A stretch of DNA of 64,000 bases from a virus. The position numbers were made by a program, and so were the translations under genes. Positions 31,716-39,500 of this stretch are shown piece by piece. The notes below the pieces were generated by a model, which was given only the letters and a program-made list of their open reading frames with translations, was not told the DNA's origin and did no database searches. The stretch spans positions 52,207-116,206 of the IMG/VR virus record IMGVR_UViG_3300036834_000189. One strand, 5' to 3'. The first letter of the stretch is position 1. The number at the start of each line of letters is the position of its first letter.

Positions 31716-32306
31716 TTATCCCTTTTGCTCCTTTGCGCAAGACAGAGCCGCTGATGCTGCAGAGGGTGCGTATTTGCACAACAGGGCGAGGTCCGCGGCA
31801 GTGCATATCCGCCATCTATGCCAGTTACGGTCAGGCCCATTGCCCGTTTCATAGAGGAGAAGGTTGGCATCGCAATACCTGCGTCTCGTCAATTCATCGA
31901 AGTATGGGGCATCGGCTTCGTGGGGCTTACCGCAGGCGTAGAGGCGCTCGCTGAAGACATCAAGGGGTAAGGATCGCGGGACGGCATCGGCACACTCGTG
32001 CCCGGCGATGTCCGTCCTCTGTATGTGATTGATAAGCTCGGCAGTGCTAACGCTGGCAAAGCGCTCGATCAGCGACGGCTCGTCCTCCAGTACCGGCCTC
32101 GTGTCGCGCTCTGTCGCCGACGAGGCCCATGCCTTCTTTGTGCCGAAGTTCGCGGGTGTAAACACACCATCGCCGTCGTGGTCACATACTACGAGATCTT
32201 GGTTGTTCTTCATGCATTTGGCATGCACGTGTTCGCTTGGGGCGGCGAGCCAGATAGCTGCGCAAATGCCGGTGCAGACTAACAGCCAGCTTTTGGTTGG
32301 GGTCAT
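31716..32306 (-). CDS. Exported hypothetical protein (196 aa)
   Basis: Start at 32306 (SD AAAGGAGC). Residues 1-29 form a classical signal peptide (KSWLLVCTGICAAIWLAAPS, cleavage likely after HVHA). The mature part has eight or so Cys (KCMKN, CDHDGDG, HECADA, YACGK, RRYC, ICTAA, LLCKY, LSC), suggesting disulfides in the periplasm. D-H-D-G-D-G looks like a single calcium-binding loop. A phage-encoded periplasmic protein in the accessory island may alter the host surface; unproven. Confidence 0.65.
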   Translation of the reverse strand: MTPTKSWLLVCTGICAAIWLAAPSEHVHAKCMKNNQDLVVCDHDGDGVFTPANFGTKKAWASSATERDTRPVLEDEPSLIERFASVSTAELINHIQRTDIAGHECADAVPRSLPLDVFSERLYACGKPHEADAPYFDELTRRRYCDANLLLYETGNGPDRNWHRWRICTAADLALLCKYAPSAASAALSCAKEQKG

Positions 32307-32320
32307 GTTGGTTGCTCCTT

Positions 32321-32983
32321 TCAGAAGCTCAGGTGATCGGTCGCGCGGCGGCACTTGTGCTGCCCCTTGGCGTTGGCCGACGCACTGCCGCATGGCAGTA
32401 GCCGCGCCTTGGGGTCTTTGAATACCAGCCCCTCGACCGGTGGTTTGCCGGGCAGGTCGCGGATCGATGCGAACCAGTCGTTGAAGCTATGGGCGTGGTT
32501 TTCCGCCAGCCACACGCCCGAAGAGACGACGGTGTGCGTGGATTGGCGGTCGCTCGGGATCGAATTCGCGTCATGGCATAGTCGGCGCAGCCGCTCGAAC
32601 CGCTCGCGGTAGGGGACCCCGACCAGATACTCGCCGTCGTCGACCAGCAGATCGAACAGGTAGACCGTGTCGCGGACGCCGACGCCCTTGGAATGGAGCA
32701 GTTCGCCGACAAAGACGTACCAGCCAGTGCCTGGAAGTTGCTGCTGGAGGTCCAGCCAGCGGGGACCGGGCTGCCAGCCCAGCCGGTTGTCTGGACCGTG
32801 CCGCCCCATCGCAAAGCTGGCGCGCCCGATGCCGTCTGACGAGCCGACGTAGATTGTCGTGCAGGTGCCGTTCATCTTGGCTTGCGCCCACCAGCCCAGC
32901 TGCTCGTAATGCTGCAATGTGGAGGGTGCCGCAGCCGTTTCCGGCCGCGGCGGATAAAGATATCGATAGGTGTCGTAGCGCAT
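32321..32983 (-). CDS. Minimal ATP-dependent DNA/RNA ligase
   Basis: 220 residues from the start at 32983 (SD GGAGGC). Nucleotidyltransferase motifs: motif I AKMNG with K36 as adenylated Lys (K-x-N-G rather than the usual K-x-D-G), motif III FVGELLHS, motif IV EGLVFK and a terminal K-C-R-R that can serve as motif V. There is no OB-fold or other C-terminal domain. Such small enzymes seal nicks or repair RNA/DNA breaks; which substrate is used cannot be told. It sits in the minus accessory island rather than in the replication block. Confidence 0.75.
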   Translation of the reverse strand: MRYDTYRYLYPPRPETAAAPSTLQHYEQLGWWAQAKMNGTCTTIYVGSSDGIGRASFAMGRHGPDNRLGWQPGPRWLDLQQQLPGTGWYVFVGELLHSKGVGVRDTVYLFDLLVDDGEYLVGVPYRERFERLRRLCHDANSIPSDRQSTHTVVSSGVWLAENHAHSFNDWFASIRDLPGKPPVEGLVFKDPKARLLPCGSASANAKGQHKCRRATDHLSF

Positions 32984-33008
32984 GGGAGCCTCCTTGCTTA
33001 GTAATTGC

Positions 33009-33503
33009 TTATTCTTCTGGGCGGCGACAGCCATTTGGTCCGGGCACCCCGGTTGCTCTCCCGTGATACAACTCGTTCGATAAACTCCCGTTGTGCTCGC
33101 AGTTGACAAGCCATTCCTGGTGTAGGTCCGCCACACATCGCTCAATGCTAATCTCAAGGATGGGGATTCTGTCTGCTGGCTCGTTGAACTGTACGTACTG
33201 TAAATCTTGGTGACACCGTTTTTCGGCAGGCGATACCGGTTTGTCAGTCATCGCATTGATAAGGCCCGCCTTCCATGGCTCGGCACGCATTGTCTTAAGC
33301 ACTTGGGCCGTGCCGACGGCTACCCTGGCGTCAGAAGCAGCCCACTGCGATTCACTGGGGTCGTTCCAATGAACGGCGGCGTTGAGCGCTATCAGTGTCC
33401 CGCCGATGACGAGTGTCCATTTTTTGGCCTTGGGTGTCATGGTGGCCCATTTGGTCTTAACGTAGGCGAACGGGCCAGCCTGTAACGCGCTTTCAATGCT
33501 CAT
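33009..33503 (-). CDS. Membrane-anchored hypothetical protein (164 aa)
   Basis: Start at 33503 (SD AGGAGC). After a 25-residue basic N-terminus (TKWATMTPKAKKW) comes one hydrophobic helix (TLVIGGTLIALNAAV) and then an approximately 120-residue polar part with a few Cys, probably periplasmic. No family recognised. Could act at the host inner membrane. Confidence 0.6.
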   Translation of the reverse strand: MSIESALQAGPFAYVKTKWATMTPKAKKWTLVIGGTLIALNAAVHWNDPSESQWAASDARVAVGTAQVLKTMRAEPWKAGLINAMTDKPVSPAEKRCHQDLQYVQFNEPADRIPILEISIERCVADLHQEWLVNCEHNGSLSNELYHGRATGVPGPNGCRRPEE

Positions 33504-33526
33504 TGTGATTGCTCCTGTGGGTTGGT

Positions 33527-33548
33527 GGCGGCGCGTCAAGACGCCGCC
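33527..33548 (-). terminator. Intergenic hairpin between two minus genes
   Basis: GGCGGCG (33527-33533) pairs perfectly with CGCCGCC (33542-33548) around an 8-nt loop, just after the stop of the 33557-34306 gene. No T-run, so it is more likely an mRNA-processing or attenuating structure than a full terminator. Confidence 0.4.
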
Positions 33549-33556
33549 GTCATTAA

Positions 33557-34306
33557 TCAGCCTGCCTTGAGCGAGGCTTTGAGCGCCGCCTTGAGAGACG
33601 CCTTGAGCGCTGCTGTATCGGGGATCAGCATCGGCTTGACCAACTCCCATGCCGCGCCGATGTCCTTGAACGCCGGGGTCAGGCTGGTGTTGGCGACCAG
33701 TCCGAAAACCTGCTCGACACTCTCGGGAGCCAAGCGGAACACGTCGTTCGTCGCGGTCTCGCTGACCACCACCTTGGCTTTGGCGGGCGTCTGGACGATG
33801 AAGTCCTCGGGGATGCCCTTGATCCCGGAAAGCGCCTTGTCGATCTTCTTGAGCAGCGCCTCGTTGCTCGCGTAAGCGGGGTTGACCGCCAACATTGCCG
33901 GCACCTGCTCGACGGTCTCGGCGAAGTTCGGCACAGCGGTGATCGCGCCGTCCTCGTCGCGCTCGGCTTCACCAACCAGCTCGGCGAGCAGTTCGAGTTC
34001 GTCGCCGCTCAGCGGCGATGCGGTCGAGCGCTTGGTGATCGCGACCCGCCCGGTGGCGTGCGGCCCCTCACTTAGCGACAGGCTGTCGGGTTTGTGCTGT
34101 TGCTGGACACCGCGCGCGACCAAGCGCTCGACCGCGGCATTCTTGAGTTCGTTCTTTTTGAGGTCGAGCAGCCCCTTGATCGCCTTGGCGCACGCGTCGA
34201 GCGCGGCGACCTCGGCGAGCCCCTCGATCGTCTCGACCGGCTTGGCGGGTGTCTTGGACTTGGCGGCGGGTGTGGTGGCGGAAAGCTTTTTGGCGTTGGC
34301 GAACAT
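33557..34306 (-). CDS. Conserved phage hypothetical protein (249 aa), first gene of minus operon C
   Basis: Charged helical protein: basic Ala/Lys/Pro-rich N-terminus, a helix (EVAALDACAKAIKGLLDLKKNELK), a TGRVAITKRSTASPLSGDELELL strand-helix part and a C-terminal ALKASLKAALKASLKA repeat. SD AGGAG before the start. It is the largest protein of the accessory island. Possibly nucleic-acid binding; not assigned. Confidence 0.65.
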   Translation of the reverse strand: MFANAKKLSATTPAAKSKTPAKPVETIEGLAEVAALDACAKAIKGLLDLKKNELKNAAVERLVARGVQQQHKPDSLSLSEGPHATGRVAITKRSTASPLSGDELELLAELVGEAERDEDGAITAVPNFAETVEQVPAMLAVNPAYASNEALLKKIDKALSGIKGIPEDFIVQTPAKAKVVVSETATNDVFRLAPESVEQVFGLVANTSLTPAFKDIGAAWELVKPMLIPDTAALKASLKAALKASLKAG

Positions 34307-34326
34307 CGGAGTGTGCTCCTGAGGCT

Positions 34327-34380
34327 GATGGCTCGATTGCCATCGCTCCTTAGATATGGGGTGATCCGATAAAAGGTCAA
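34327..34380 (-). promoter_or_regulatory. Minus-strand promoter plus 5' stem-loop (cassette C)
   Basis: TTGACC (complement of 34375-34380), a weaker -10 region CATATCTA (complement of 34351-34358), then GATGGC-AATCGA-GCCATC (34327-34344). The stem is perfect but uses different base pairs from cassettes B and E, i.e. compensatory change, which argues that the RNA structure matters. Confidence 0.7.
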
Positions 34381-34400
34381 CCCCTCGAATAGTGCTTTTC

Positions 34401-34703
34401 TTAGCGCAGGTATGCGGGGCCGTGCGGTCCCATATACTTCAGCCCGTTGTGCTCGTCGTAGATGTTGCCGCGGGCATGCTTCGCCGGGGCCTTGAAGCCG
34501 GCCGGCTTGAGCACAGCGCCGCTCGTCTTGTCGACAAAGCAGTGTGCCGAGTTGTTGAAGACGATCCGCGCGTAGCGCTTGCCATCGTCGACCCGCCAGT
34601 CGTTTGGGCAGGACAGACTCGGAAGGTGCAGTGCGTAGTAGTCGTGGACGATCTTTTTGCATCCGTCGAGGAAGGATGCGAACGCGGTATCGTAATCGGT
34701 CAT
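34401..34703 (-). CDS. Conserved small phage protein (100 aa)
   Basis: Start at 34703 (MTDYDTAFASFLDGC; SD AGGAGC). The phrases RYARIVFNNSAHCFVDKTSGAVLKPAGFKAP and KHARGNIYDEHNGLKYMGPHGPAYLR belong to a phage family that is fairly widespread but uncharacterised. Own promoter cassette (D) directly upstream. Confidence 0.75.
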   Translation of the reverse strand: MTDYDTAFASFLDGCKKIVHDYYALHLPSLSCPNDWRVDDGKRYARIVFNNSAHCFVDKTSGAVLKPAGFKAPAKHARGNIYDEHNGLKYMGPHGPAYLR

Positions 34704-34716
34704 GGTATCTGCTCCT

Positions 34717-34771
34717 GAAGGCTCGATTGCCCTCGCCATATATATATAGGGGCTATACGCTAAAAGATCAA
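34717..34771 (-). promoter_or_regulatory. Minus-strand promoter plus 5' stem-loop (cassette D)
   Basis: TTGATC (complement of 34766-34771), TATATA (complement of 34743-34748; 17-nt spacer), then GAGGGC-AATCGA-GCCTTC (34717-34734), a 6-bp stem with one G.U pair. Drives the single gene 34401-34703. The -35 lies in the last codons of the upstream minus gene. Confidence 0.75.
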
Positions 34772-34966
34772 GTCCATAATCTCGTATTTATGGCGCGCCG
34801 GCAGCACGCCGGTCAACGCGCAGATCTGGGCGTAGGTGAACCCCGTGGGTGGGTGTCCGCCGTTGTCGAGCCAGACGCGCAGATCCAATAATGCGGCATC
34901 GGCGGTGGCGCGGTCCCGCTCGACCAGGGCGTCGAGGTAGCGTTGCCAGCAAGCGGTCGGGTCCAT
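34760..34966 (-). CDS. Small hypothetical protein (68 aa)
   Basis: MDPTACWQRYLDALVERDRATADAALLDLRVWLDNGG then TYAQICALTGVL; an all-helical small domain. The start lies two bases after the stop of 34968-35279. Unknown function. Confidence 0.6.
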   Translation of the reverse strand: MDPTACWQRYLDALVERDRATADAALLDLRVWLDNGGHPPTGFTYAQICALTGVLPARHKYEIMDLIF

Positions 34967-34967
34967 C

Positions 34968-35279
34968 TCACGTCACCTTTGCGAGCACAGTGTTGACGAC
35001 TGGATCGACCAACGCCCGAAACGCCGTTTCGTGATACGCTTTGGTTGCGTAGACAATCTCGCCGTGGAGCAGTTCGACATACCCCAGATCGACGGCGTTC
35101 TTAGAAACATGGTTATCGCCGTCGACAAATCGACCGCTGAAGTAAATCCGGCTTTTACCGCCTTTCTCCCATGCCTTGGCGCTCAGAAGCCAGGAGCCAT
35201 AGCCTGATGTAGTCAGCCGGTCGCCGGTCAGCGCCGCGGCGATTTGTTCCAACTTTGTCCGGGTGGCGGATTTGGTCAT
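34968..35279 (-). CDS. Small hypothetical protein (103 aa)
   Basis: Start at 35279 (MTKSATRTKLEQIAAALTGD; SD GGGAGAACC). The strand-rich part SRIYFSGRFVDGDNHVSKNAVDLGYVELLHGEIVYATKAYHE resembles the small phage beta-domain proteins of accessory regions. A hairpin at 35343-35360 separates it from the upstream gene. Unknown function. Confidence 0.65.
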   Translation of the reverse strand: MTKSATRTKLEQIAAALTGDRLTTSGYGSWLLSAKAWEKGGKSRIYFSGRFVDGDNHVSKNAVDLGYVELLHGEIVYATKAYHETAFRALVDPVVNTVLAKVT

Positions 35280-35342
35280 TACCGGTTCTCCCAACGACCA
35301 GTGATCTTTAACGATGCAGTGTGATCAGGTTTAGGGGAAGGT

Positions 35343-35360
35343 GGGGCTCGTTAGAGCCCC
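35343..35360 (-). terminator. Hairpin following the 35360-35644 gene
   Basis: GGGGCTC (35343-35349) and GAGCCCC (35354-35360) form a perfect 7-bp stem with a GTTA loop immediately after the minus-strand stop. T-run absent. Likely partial terminator or 3' stabiliser inside minus operon E. Confidence 0.45.
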
Positions 35361-35644
35361 TATGCTGTGCGGCTGATAGTTGACCAAGGTGTTTCGGGCC
35401 GAGCCTTGAACTTAAAGGGATACGGTTTTGTGTTACCGCGCCATTCTGCAGTTTGGTCGGCTGTAATCAGCAGCCACGCACCGCGAGAATCCGGCGCTGC
35501 TTCGCTGATGTCTGTGATCGTCAGGTAAAGCGCGGATTCTGGCAGATTTCTCTCGCGACAGGAGCGGCGCATCCACAATCGGACCTCGCGTGCCGGCGGC
35601 ATAATAACATCGCCGATCTGCAATTCTGCTGCGCGTGTTTTCAT
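35360..35644 (-). CDS. Small hypothetical protein (94 aa)
   Basis: Start at 35644 (MKTRAAELQIGDVIMPPAREV), whose first base coincides with the last of the upstream stop. Contains strand patterns (SALYLTITDISE..RGAWLLITADQT) like a small OB or SH3-type fold. Unknown function. Confidence 0.6.
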   Translation of the reverse strand: MKTRAAELQIGDVIMPPAREVRLWMRRSCRERNLPESALYLTITDISEAAPDSRGAWLLITADQTAEWRGNTKPYPFKFKARPETPWSTISRTA

Positions 35645-35832
35645 TACCGGGGAGCCATCAGGTTCCACGAGATCTTCATCCCCGGGCGCTGCGGGTAGCC
35701 CACCGCGAGCGCGCCGTTGCTGGTCGAGACGAGCATGGTCTTTCCGGTGCTGGAAAGCTTGCCCGCGTGGGTCAGGTCGATCGTCAGGACCAGCTTGTCG
35801 CCGGTCACTTTGAGGTCGTAGCCATTGGTCAT
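35644..35832 (-). CDS. Small hypothetical protein, first gene of minus operon E (62 aa)
   Basis: Start at 35832 (MTNGYDLKVTGDKLVLTIDL; SD GGAGAACCG, the same leader sequence as in operon A). Beta-rich 62 residues. Driven by cassette E. Unknown function. Confidence 0.65.
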   Translation of the reverse strand: MTNGYDLKVTGDKLVLTIDLTHAGKLSSTGKTMLVSTSNGALAVGYPQRPGMKISWNLMAPR

Positions 35833-35849
35833 TTCGGTTCTCCTTGCGC

Positions 35850-35901
35850 GAGGGCTTGATTGCCCTCCCCGCTTATATATGGACTTACACGAAAAAGTCA
35901 A
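35850..35901 (-). promoter_or_regulatory. Minus-strand promoter plus 5' stem-loop (cassette E)
   Basis: TTGACT (complement of 35896-35901), TATATA/TATATAAG (complement of 35872-35879), then GAGGGC-AATCAA-GCCCTC (35850-35867), a perfect 6-bp stem with the loop variant AATCAA. Drives 35832 down to at least 35360. The plus-strand gene starting at 35924 is divergent from it. Confidence 0.75.
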
Positions 35902-35923
35902 CCCTACCTGAGGAATAAAAACC

Positions 35924-36493
35924 ATGTCGACATCCGATGATCTTGGTCTACCCCAGCAGCCGGCGCCCACCCCGGCGACCAGAATCTCTCGTCCCGTCAC
36001 GACCGGCGACACCGTCACCGTGGCGTGCAAGCTGCCGCACGGGGTAATCCTGCGGGTGTTCGACTGGGAGGAGTTCGACGAGCCGATGCGCGACGGCACG
36101 ATCCGGCGTGGCAGGCGCGGCAAGCTGATCCCCGATCTCCAGTTCACCGTCCGCGGCACCTGGCTCGGCTCGGCCGGTCAAGCCTACAACGAGCGCAACG
36201 GCGCGGTCGCCGAACTGTTGCCTGGCGGCTACGCGCTGACGACGGGCTGTCCGAAGGAGATCTGGGACCGCTGGCACGACCAGAATGAAATGTCTCTACT
36301 CGTTCAGAACAAAATCATCTTCGCCCATGCCACGCACTCGACGGTCAGCATCGAGTCGGCAAAGCTGCGCGCTGTTACCAGTGGCTTAGAACCGCTCGAC
36401 CGCGGCAAGCCTGCCGAGCGCATGCCGGGCGGTGTCGACCGCCGCGTCAAGATCGGCGAGCTGGAGAAGGACGACGGGACAGCGCCGCGATAA
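35924..36493 (+). CDS. Head-region hypothetical protein (189 aa)
   Basis: The segment TVTVACKLPHGVILRVFDWEEFDEP, then LPGGYALTTGCPKEIWDRWHDQN and NKIIFAHATHSTVSIESAKL, is characteristic of a family that lies between capsid and connector genes in DUF2184-type phages. Probably virion structure or head completion. First plus-strand gene after the accessory island; SD GAGG 13 bases upstream is weak. Confidence 0.7.
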   Translation: MSTSDDLGLPQQPAPTPATRISRPVTTGDTVTVACKLPHGVILRVFDWEEFDEPMRDGTIRRGRRGKLIPDLQFTVRGTWLGSAGQAYNERNGAVAELLPGGYALTTGCPKEIWDRWHDQNEMSLLVQNKIIFAHATHSTVSIESAKLRAVTSGLEPLDRGKPAERMPGGVDRRVKIGELEKDDGTAPR

Positions 36494-36659
36494 GCGCGCT
36501 TCTCCGCTGTCGTACCGACCGCGGCTCACCCCGCGGCAGCGCCGTGTCGTCATCCGTTTCGTCATCCGCTTCTTCGCCCTGCTGTGCGGCGCGATAAGTG
36601 CCTGGGCGCTCGTTCTGGTGGTCCTCTACCTTGCCGTCGTCACATGGCTGAATTTGTAG
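36432..36659 (+). CDS. Possible small membrane protein overlapping the previous gene (75 aa)
   Basis: From GTG 36432 the frame ends in a convincing membrane helix (FFALLCGAISAWALVLVVLYLAVV) after a basic segment (RPRLTPRQRRVVIRF). The start is uncertain because the first half overlaps the preceding gene; a later non-ATG start is likely. Similar small membrane proteins occur elsewhere in this phage (3603, 40102, 41502). Confidence 0.4.
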   Translation: MSTAASRSASWRRTTGQRRDKRASPLSYRPRLTPRQRRVVIRFVIRFFALLCGAISAWALVLVVLYLAVVTWLNL

Positions 36660-36669
36660 GATCTTGATC

Positions 36670-37530
36670 ATGTCGGCTGTTCCCGGTTACCCGCCGACCG
36701 CTCCCGCCGCGTCGCGGATCGTCGTGTTGCCGCCGATCTATCCGGCGCCGGTCCGCGATTTTCGCATTTTTGACTTTACTGCGCCGATCAAGCCGGCGAC
36801 CAAGGCCGCGATCACCGCGGCATCGTGGAGCTGCACGGTCGACGCGCAGAGCGAGGTCGTCGACCCTACTCCCTCCGGTCGCCTGATCGGAGCGCCGAGC
36901 TTTGACACCTTCACCACGACACAGCTGATCGGCGACTGTGTCGATAACTGTCTCTACGCGCTGAGCGCGCAGGTCACCGTGACCGACGGCCGGATCCTCG
37001 TGCTCAACGGATCGCTCTACTGCTCCGGTCTCCCTGCTGTCGCGATCTTGCCGGACGGCGCGCTGGTGTTCGACTACGACGAGTTCGTTATCAAGTTTCC
37101 CGAGTTCATGCCGCTGTCCGAAGAGCTGTTGGCCGGGTATTGGGCGCAGGCCGGCATGCTCTTTCGCAACGACGCGACATCATCGGAGCAGGACCCGGTG
37201 ATCCGCCGCGAGATCCTCGATCTGCTGACCGCGCATTGCGCCGTGCTGTTTGCTCCGCCGCCCGTAGGACGCGGTGGCGGGGGGTCAAGCGCGCTCGGCG
37301 GGGTGTTGACCTCGAAATCGGTCAATGGCGTCTCGGTGGGCTCCTCCGGGGTTTTTCCGGGGATGAGCGGTACGCAGGCGTGGTACATGTTGAGTAGTTA
37401 TGGTCAGAAGGCGTGGATGATGACGCGAGCGTATCGTACCTTTCATTACCTTCCCGGTCCTCAGAGATTTCCCAGTTCAAACAACCCGATCTGGCCATTT
37501 GGGCCTTTTAATCCGTACTATTGGCATTGA
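36670..37530 (+). CDS. DUF4054-type head-tail connector with N-terminal extension
   Basis: 286 residues from ATG 36670. The C-terminal half (FDYDEFVIKFPEFMPLSEELLAGYWAQAGML, IRREILDLLTAHCAVLF, GVFPGMSGTQAWYMLSSYGQKAW) matches DUF4054 head-tail adaptors. The N-terminal ~115 residues form an extra beta-sandwich-like domain with Cys pairs (CVDNCLYALSAQVTVTDGRIL), not usual in the family and looking like a decorating domain fused to the connector. It would join portal to neck. Confidence 0.8.
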   Translation: MSAVPGYPPTAPAASRIVVLPPIYPAPVRDFRIFDFTAPIKPATKAAITAASWSCTVDAQSEVVDPTPSGRLIGAPSFDTFTTTQLIGDCVDNCLYALSAQVTVTDGRILVLNGSLYCSGLPAVAILPDGALVFDYDEFVIKFPEFMPLSEELLAGYWAQAGMLFRNDATSSEQDPVIRREILDLLTAHCAVLFAPPPVGRGGGGSSALGGVLTSKSVNGVSVGSSGVFPGMSGTQAWYMLSSYGQKAWMMTRAYRTFHYLPGPQRFPSSNNPIWPFGPFNPYYWH

Positions 37531-37613
37531 CGGATTGGTTTCGCATCACCTGTGCGCGCGGCGATCGATGCACGTGCTTCCAGGAGTCCTTTCTCATCTG
37601 CCCGGATACAGTG

Positions 37614-38054
37614 ATGAGATTTGAATGGCGCTCTCCGCGGTTCCCGGTGATGGACGCCGAGTTCAAGGAGCATGAGCACGCGCGCAACGAAAGCGGTCAG
37701 TTCACCAGTGGTGGCGGCGGTGGTGGTGCATCGGAGAAAACGCCGCATCGGCGCGATTCCAAGGCTGTTCTGCACATGACTGATCCGTTGGGCTGGCACC
37801 ACATGAAAGACGCCGACGGTAATGTCTGGCGGCACTCCGAGAAGCATCACGCACTGGTCGCCAGCAACAAAGCGATGCCCGATCAGCCGGGCGGGGGCTG
37901 GCTCAAGGCTCCCGAGATCAAAGCCAAGCGGATGATCCCGAGAGGCATGCCGGGTGGCGGAAAAAACCCGCCGCCGGCATCTGCTGCGGTCTGGAAGAAG
38001 CTCGAAGCACAGGGGCTGGTCAAGCCGGCGCGTACCGGGTGGGAAAAGAAGTGA
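37614..38054 (+). CDS. GQF-tagged small head-region protein (146 aa)
   Basis: ATG 37614. The N-terminus (WRSPRFPVMDAEFKEHEHA, then NESGQFTSGGGGGG) closely repeats that of the 23056 protein. The rest (DPLGWHHMKDADGNVWRHSEKHHALVA, then basic Lys/Pro-rich residues) is not recognised. The shared tag in two otherwise different proteins suggests a common targeting or docking sequence, e.g. to portal or capsid. Confidence 0.65.
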   Translation: MRFEWRSPRFPVMDAEFKEHEHARNESGQFTSGGGGGGASEKTPHRRDSKAVLHMTDPLGWHHMKDADGNVWRHSEKHHALVASNKAMPDQPGGGWLKAPEIKAKRMIPRGMPGGGKNPPPASAAVWKKLEAQGLVKPARTGWEKK

Positions 38055-38057
38055 CGC

Positions 38058-38819
38058 ATGCAGTCGGCACGCGACCGTTTTGCCCGTGCCCGCCGCGCCG
38101 AGGTGCGTTACGGCATCCAACTGCGCCAGATCGCGCGGCAGATCAATGCCTTTGTGCACGGGATCTTCCACCCGCAGGACCCGGCCACCGCGTCGTACCT
38201 CGAACGCACATTGCACGACTACGAGGACACGATCCGACCGTGGGCCGAATCAGTCGGTCGGCGCATGCTGGTCGATGTCAGCCAACGCGACTTCACGGCG
38301 TGGCTTGAGCACGGCAAAGCGATTGGCAGAGCCTTACGGGGGATTGTCGAGACCGCGCCGATCGGCAATGAGTTCCGCCAGTTGCAGGACACCCAGGTCG
38401 ACCTGATCACCAGCATTCCGCGCGACGCCGCTCAACGGGTGCACGACCTCAGTCTGGAGCATCTGCTCCAAGGTCGGCGGTGGGAAGAAGTCGCGCGCGA
38501 CATTCTCGACCAGGGCGATGTCAGCCGGTCAAAAGCCAATCTGATCGCGCGGACCGAGACCTCGCGCGCCGCTGGCCAGTTCACGATGGTCCGTGCGATG
38601 CACATGGGCAGCGAGGGGTACATCTGGCGGACCGTGCGCGATGCCGATGTTCGGCTCGAACACCGCAAGCTGGAGGGCACGTTTCAGCGTTGGGACAGCC
38701 CGCCGGTCGCCGGTTATGGGCGCGGGCACTCGGAGCAGCGGTATCATCCAGGGGGCGGGCCGAATTGCCGCTGTATGAGCGAGCCGGTAATGCCCGACGA
38801 GCCGCAAAAGGGCTATTAA
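38058..38819 (+). CDS. Phage Mu F-like / SPP1 gp7-like head morphogenesis protein
   Basis: 253 residues. The helical N-terminal half is followed by the family signature: IARTETSRAAGQFTMVRA, RDADVRLEHRKLEGTF and HPGGGPNCRCM. Minor head protein bound to the portal; in SPP1 it is carried with the DNA. It is unusually far from its portal gene here (17 kb), because accessory DNA, the capsid module and the array intervene. Confidence 0.85.
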   Translation: MQSARDRFARARRAEVRYGIQLRQIARQINAFVHGIFHPQDPATASYLERTLHDYEDTIRPWAESVGRRMLVDVSQRDFTAWLEHGKAIGRALRGIVETAPIGNEFRQLQDTQVDLITSIPRDAAQRVHDLSLEHLLQGRRWEEVARDILDQGDVSRSKANLIARTETSRAAGQFTMVRAMHMGSEGYIWRTVRDADVRLEHRKLEGTFQRWDSPPVAGYGRGHSEQRYHPGGGPNCRCMSEPVMPDEPQKGY

Positions 38820-38837
38820 ATCAAGGCAGACTGAAAG

Positions 38838-39452
38838 ATGCCGACGACACCCGACAAACTCGCCCAAGCCTTGGCCGACCTGCAGCGCCGCCGTGTGCTG
38901 ATCGGCATCCCCGCTGGCGAGCCGCGCGAAGGCGGGACGATCACCAATGCGGCGATCGGCTACATCAACGAATTCGGCTCGCCCGCCGCCAATATCCCGG
39001 CGCGTCCGCATCTCGTCCCCGGGGTCCAAGCCGCATTGCCGGCGATCACCAAGTATCTTCAGGCTGCGGCGCGCGCCGCACTGACCGGGGCTGACCCCAG
39101 TGTCGTCGACAGCTACTTCGAGCAAGCCGGGCAAAAGGGAGTCGACTCGGTCAAGGCGCTGATACGAGCCAAGCTCAAGCCGCAACTGGCCGAGTCGACT
39201 GTGAAGGCTAGGCGACTGCGTCGTCCCGATATTCATTATCGGGTTCGCATGCAGATTGTCGACGCAGTGGAAGCGGCGAAGGGGACGCCGCGCGGGTCGC
39301 CCGCCCGGCTGCTGCTCGCGCAATTGCGCGAGCGCTACAACCTGGGCAAGCAGGTTTATCTGCGCGCGGCGCAGACGCCGGAAGAGGCGACACCGTTGCT
39401 CGACACATCGAATTACATCAACTCTTTTACTGCGGTCGTCGTCAAGAAATAG
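38838..39452 (+). CDS. HK97 gp10-like neck / tail-completion protein
   Basis: ALADLQRRRVLIGIPAG, AAIGYINEFGSPAANIPARPHLVPG and the Arg-rich middle (LAESTVKARRLRR) identify the HK97 gp10-like family of head-tail joining proteins. 204 residues, normal length. It ends in a strand NYINSFTAVVVKK. Followed by a 223-nt intergenic region with two long hairpins. Confidence 0.75.
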   Translation: MPTTPDKLAQALADLQRRRVLIGIPAGEPREGGTITNAAIGYINEFGSPAANIPARPHLVPGVQAALPAITKYLQAAARAALTGADPSVVDSYFEQAGQKGVDSVKALIRAKLKPQLAESTVKARRLRRPDIHYRVRMQIVDAVEAAKGTPRGSPARLLLAQLRERYNLGKQVYLRAAQTPEEATPLLDTSNYINSFTAVVVKK

Positions 39453-39500
39453 CAAGCTTCGCTGGGGCACGTCGTTTCCTTGGCCGGCGTTCTCCGGACG

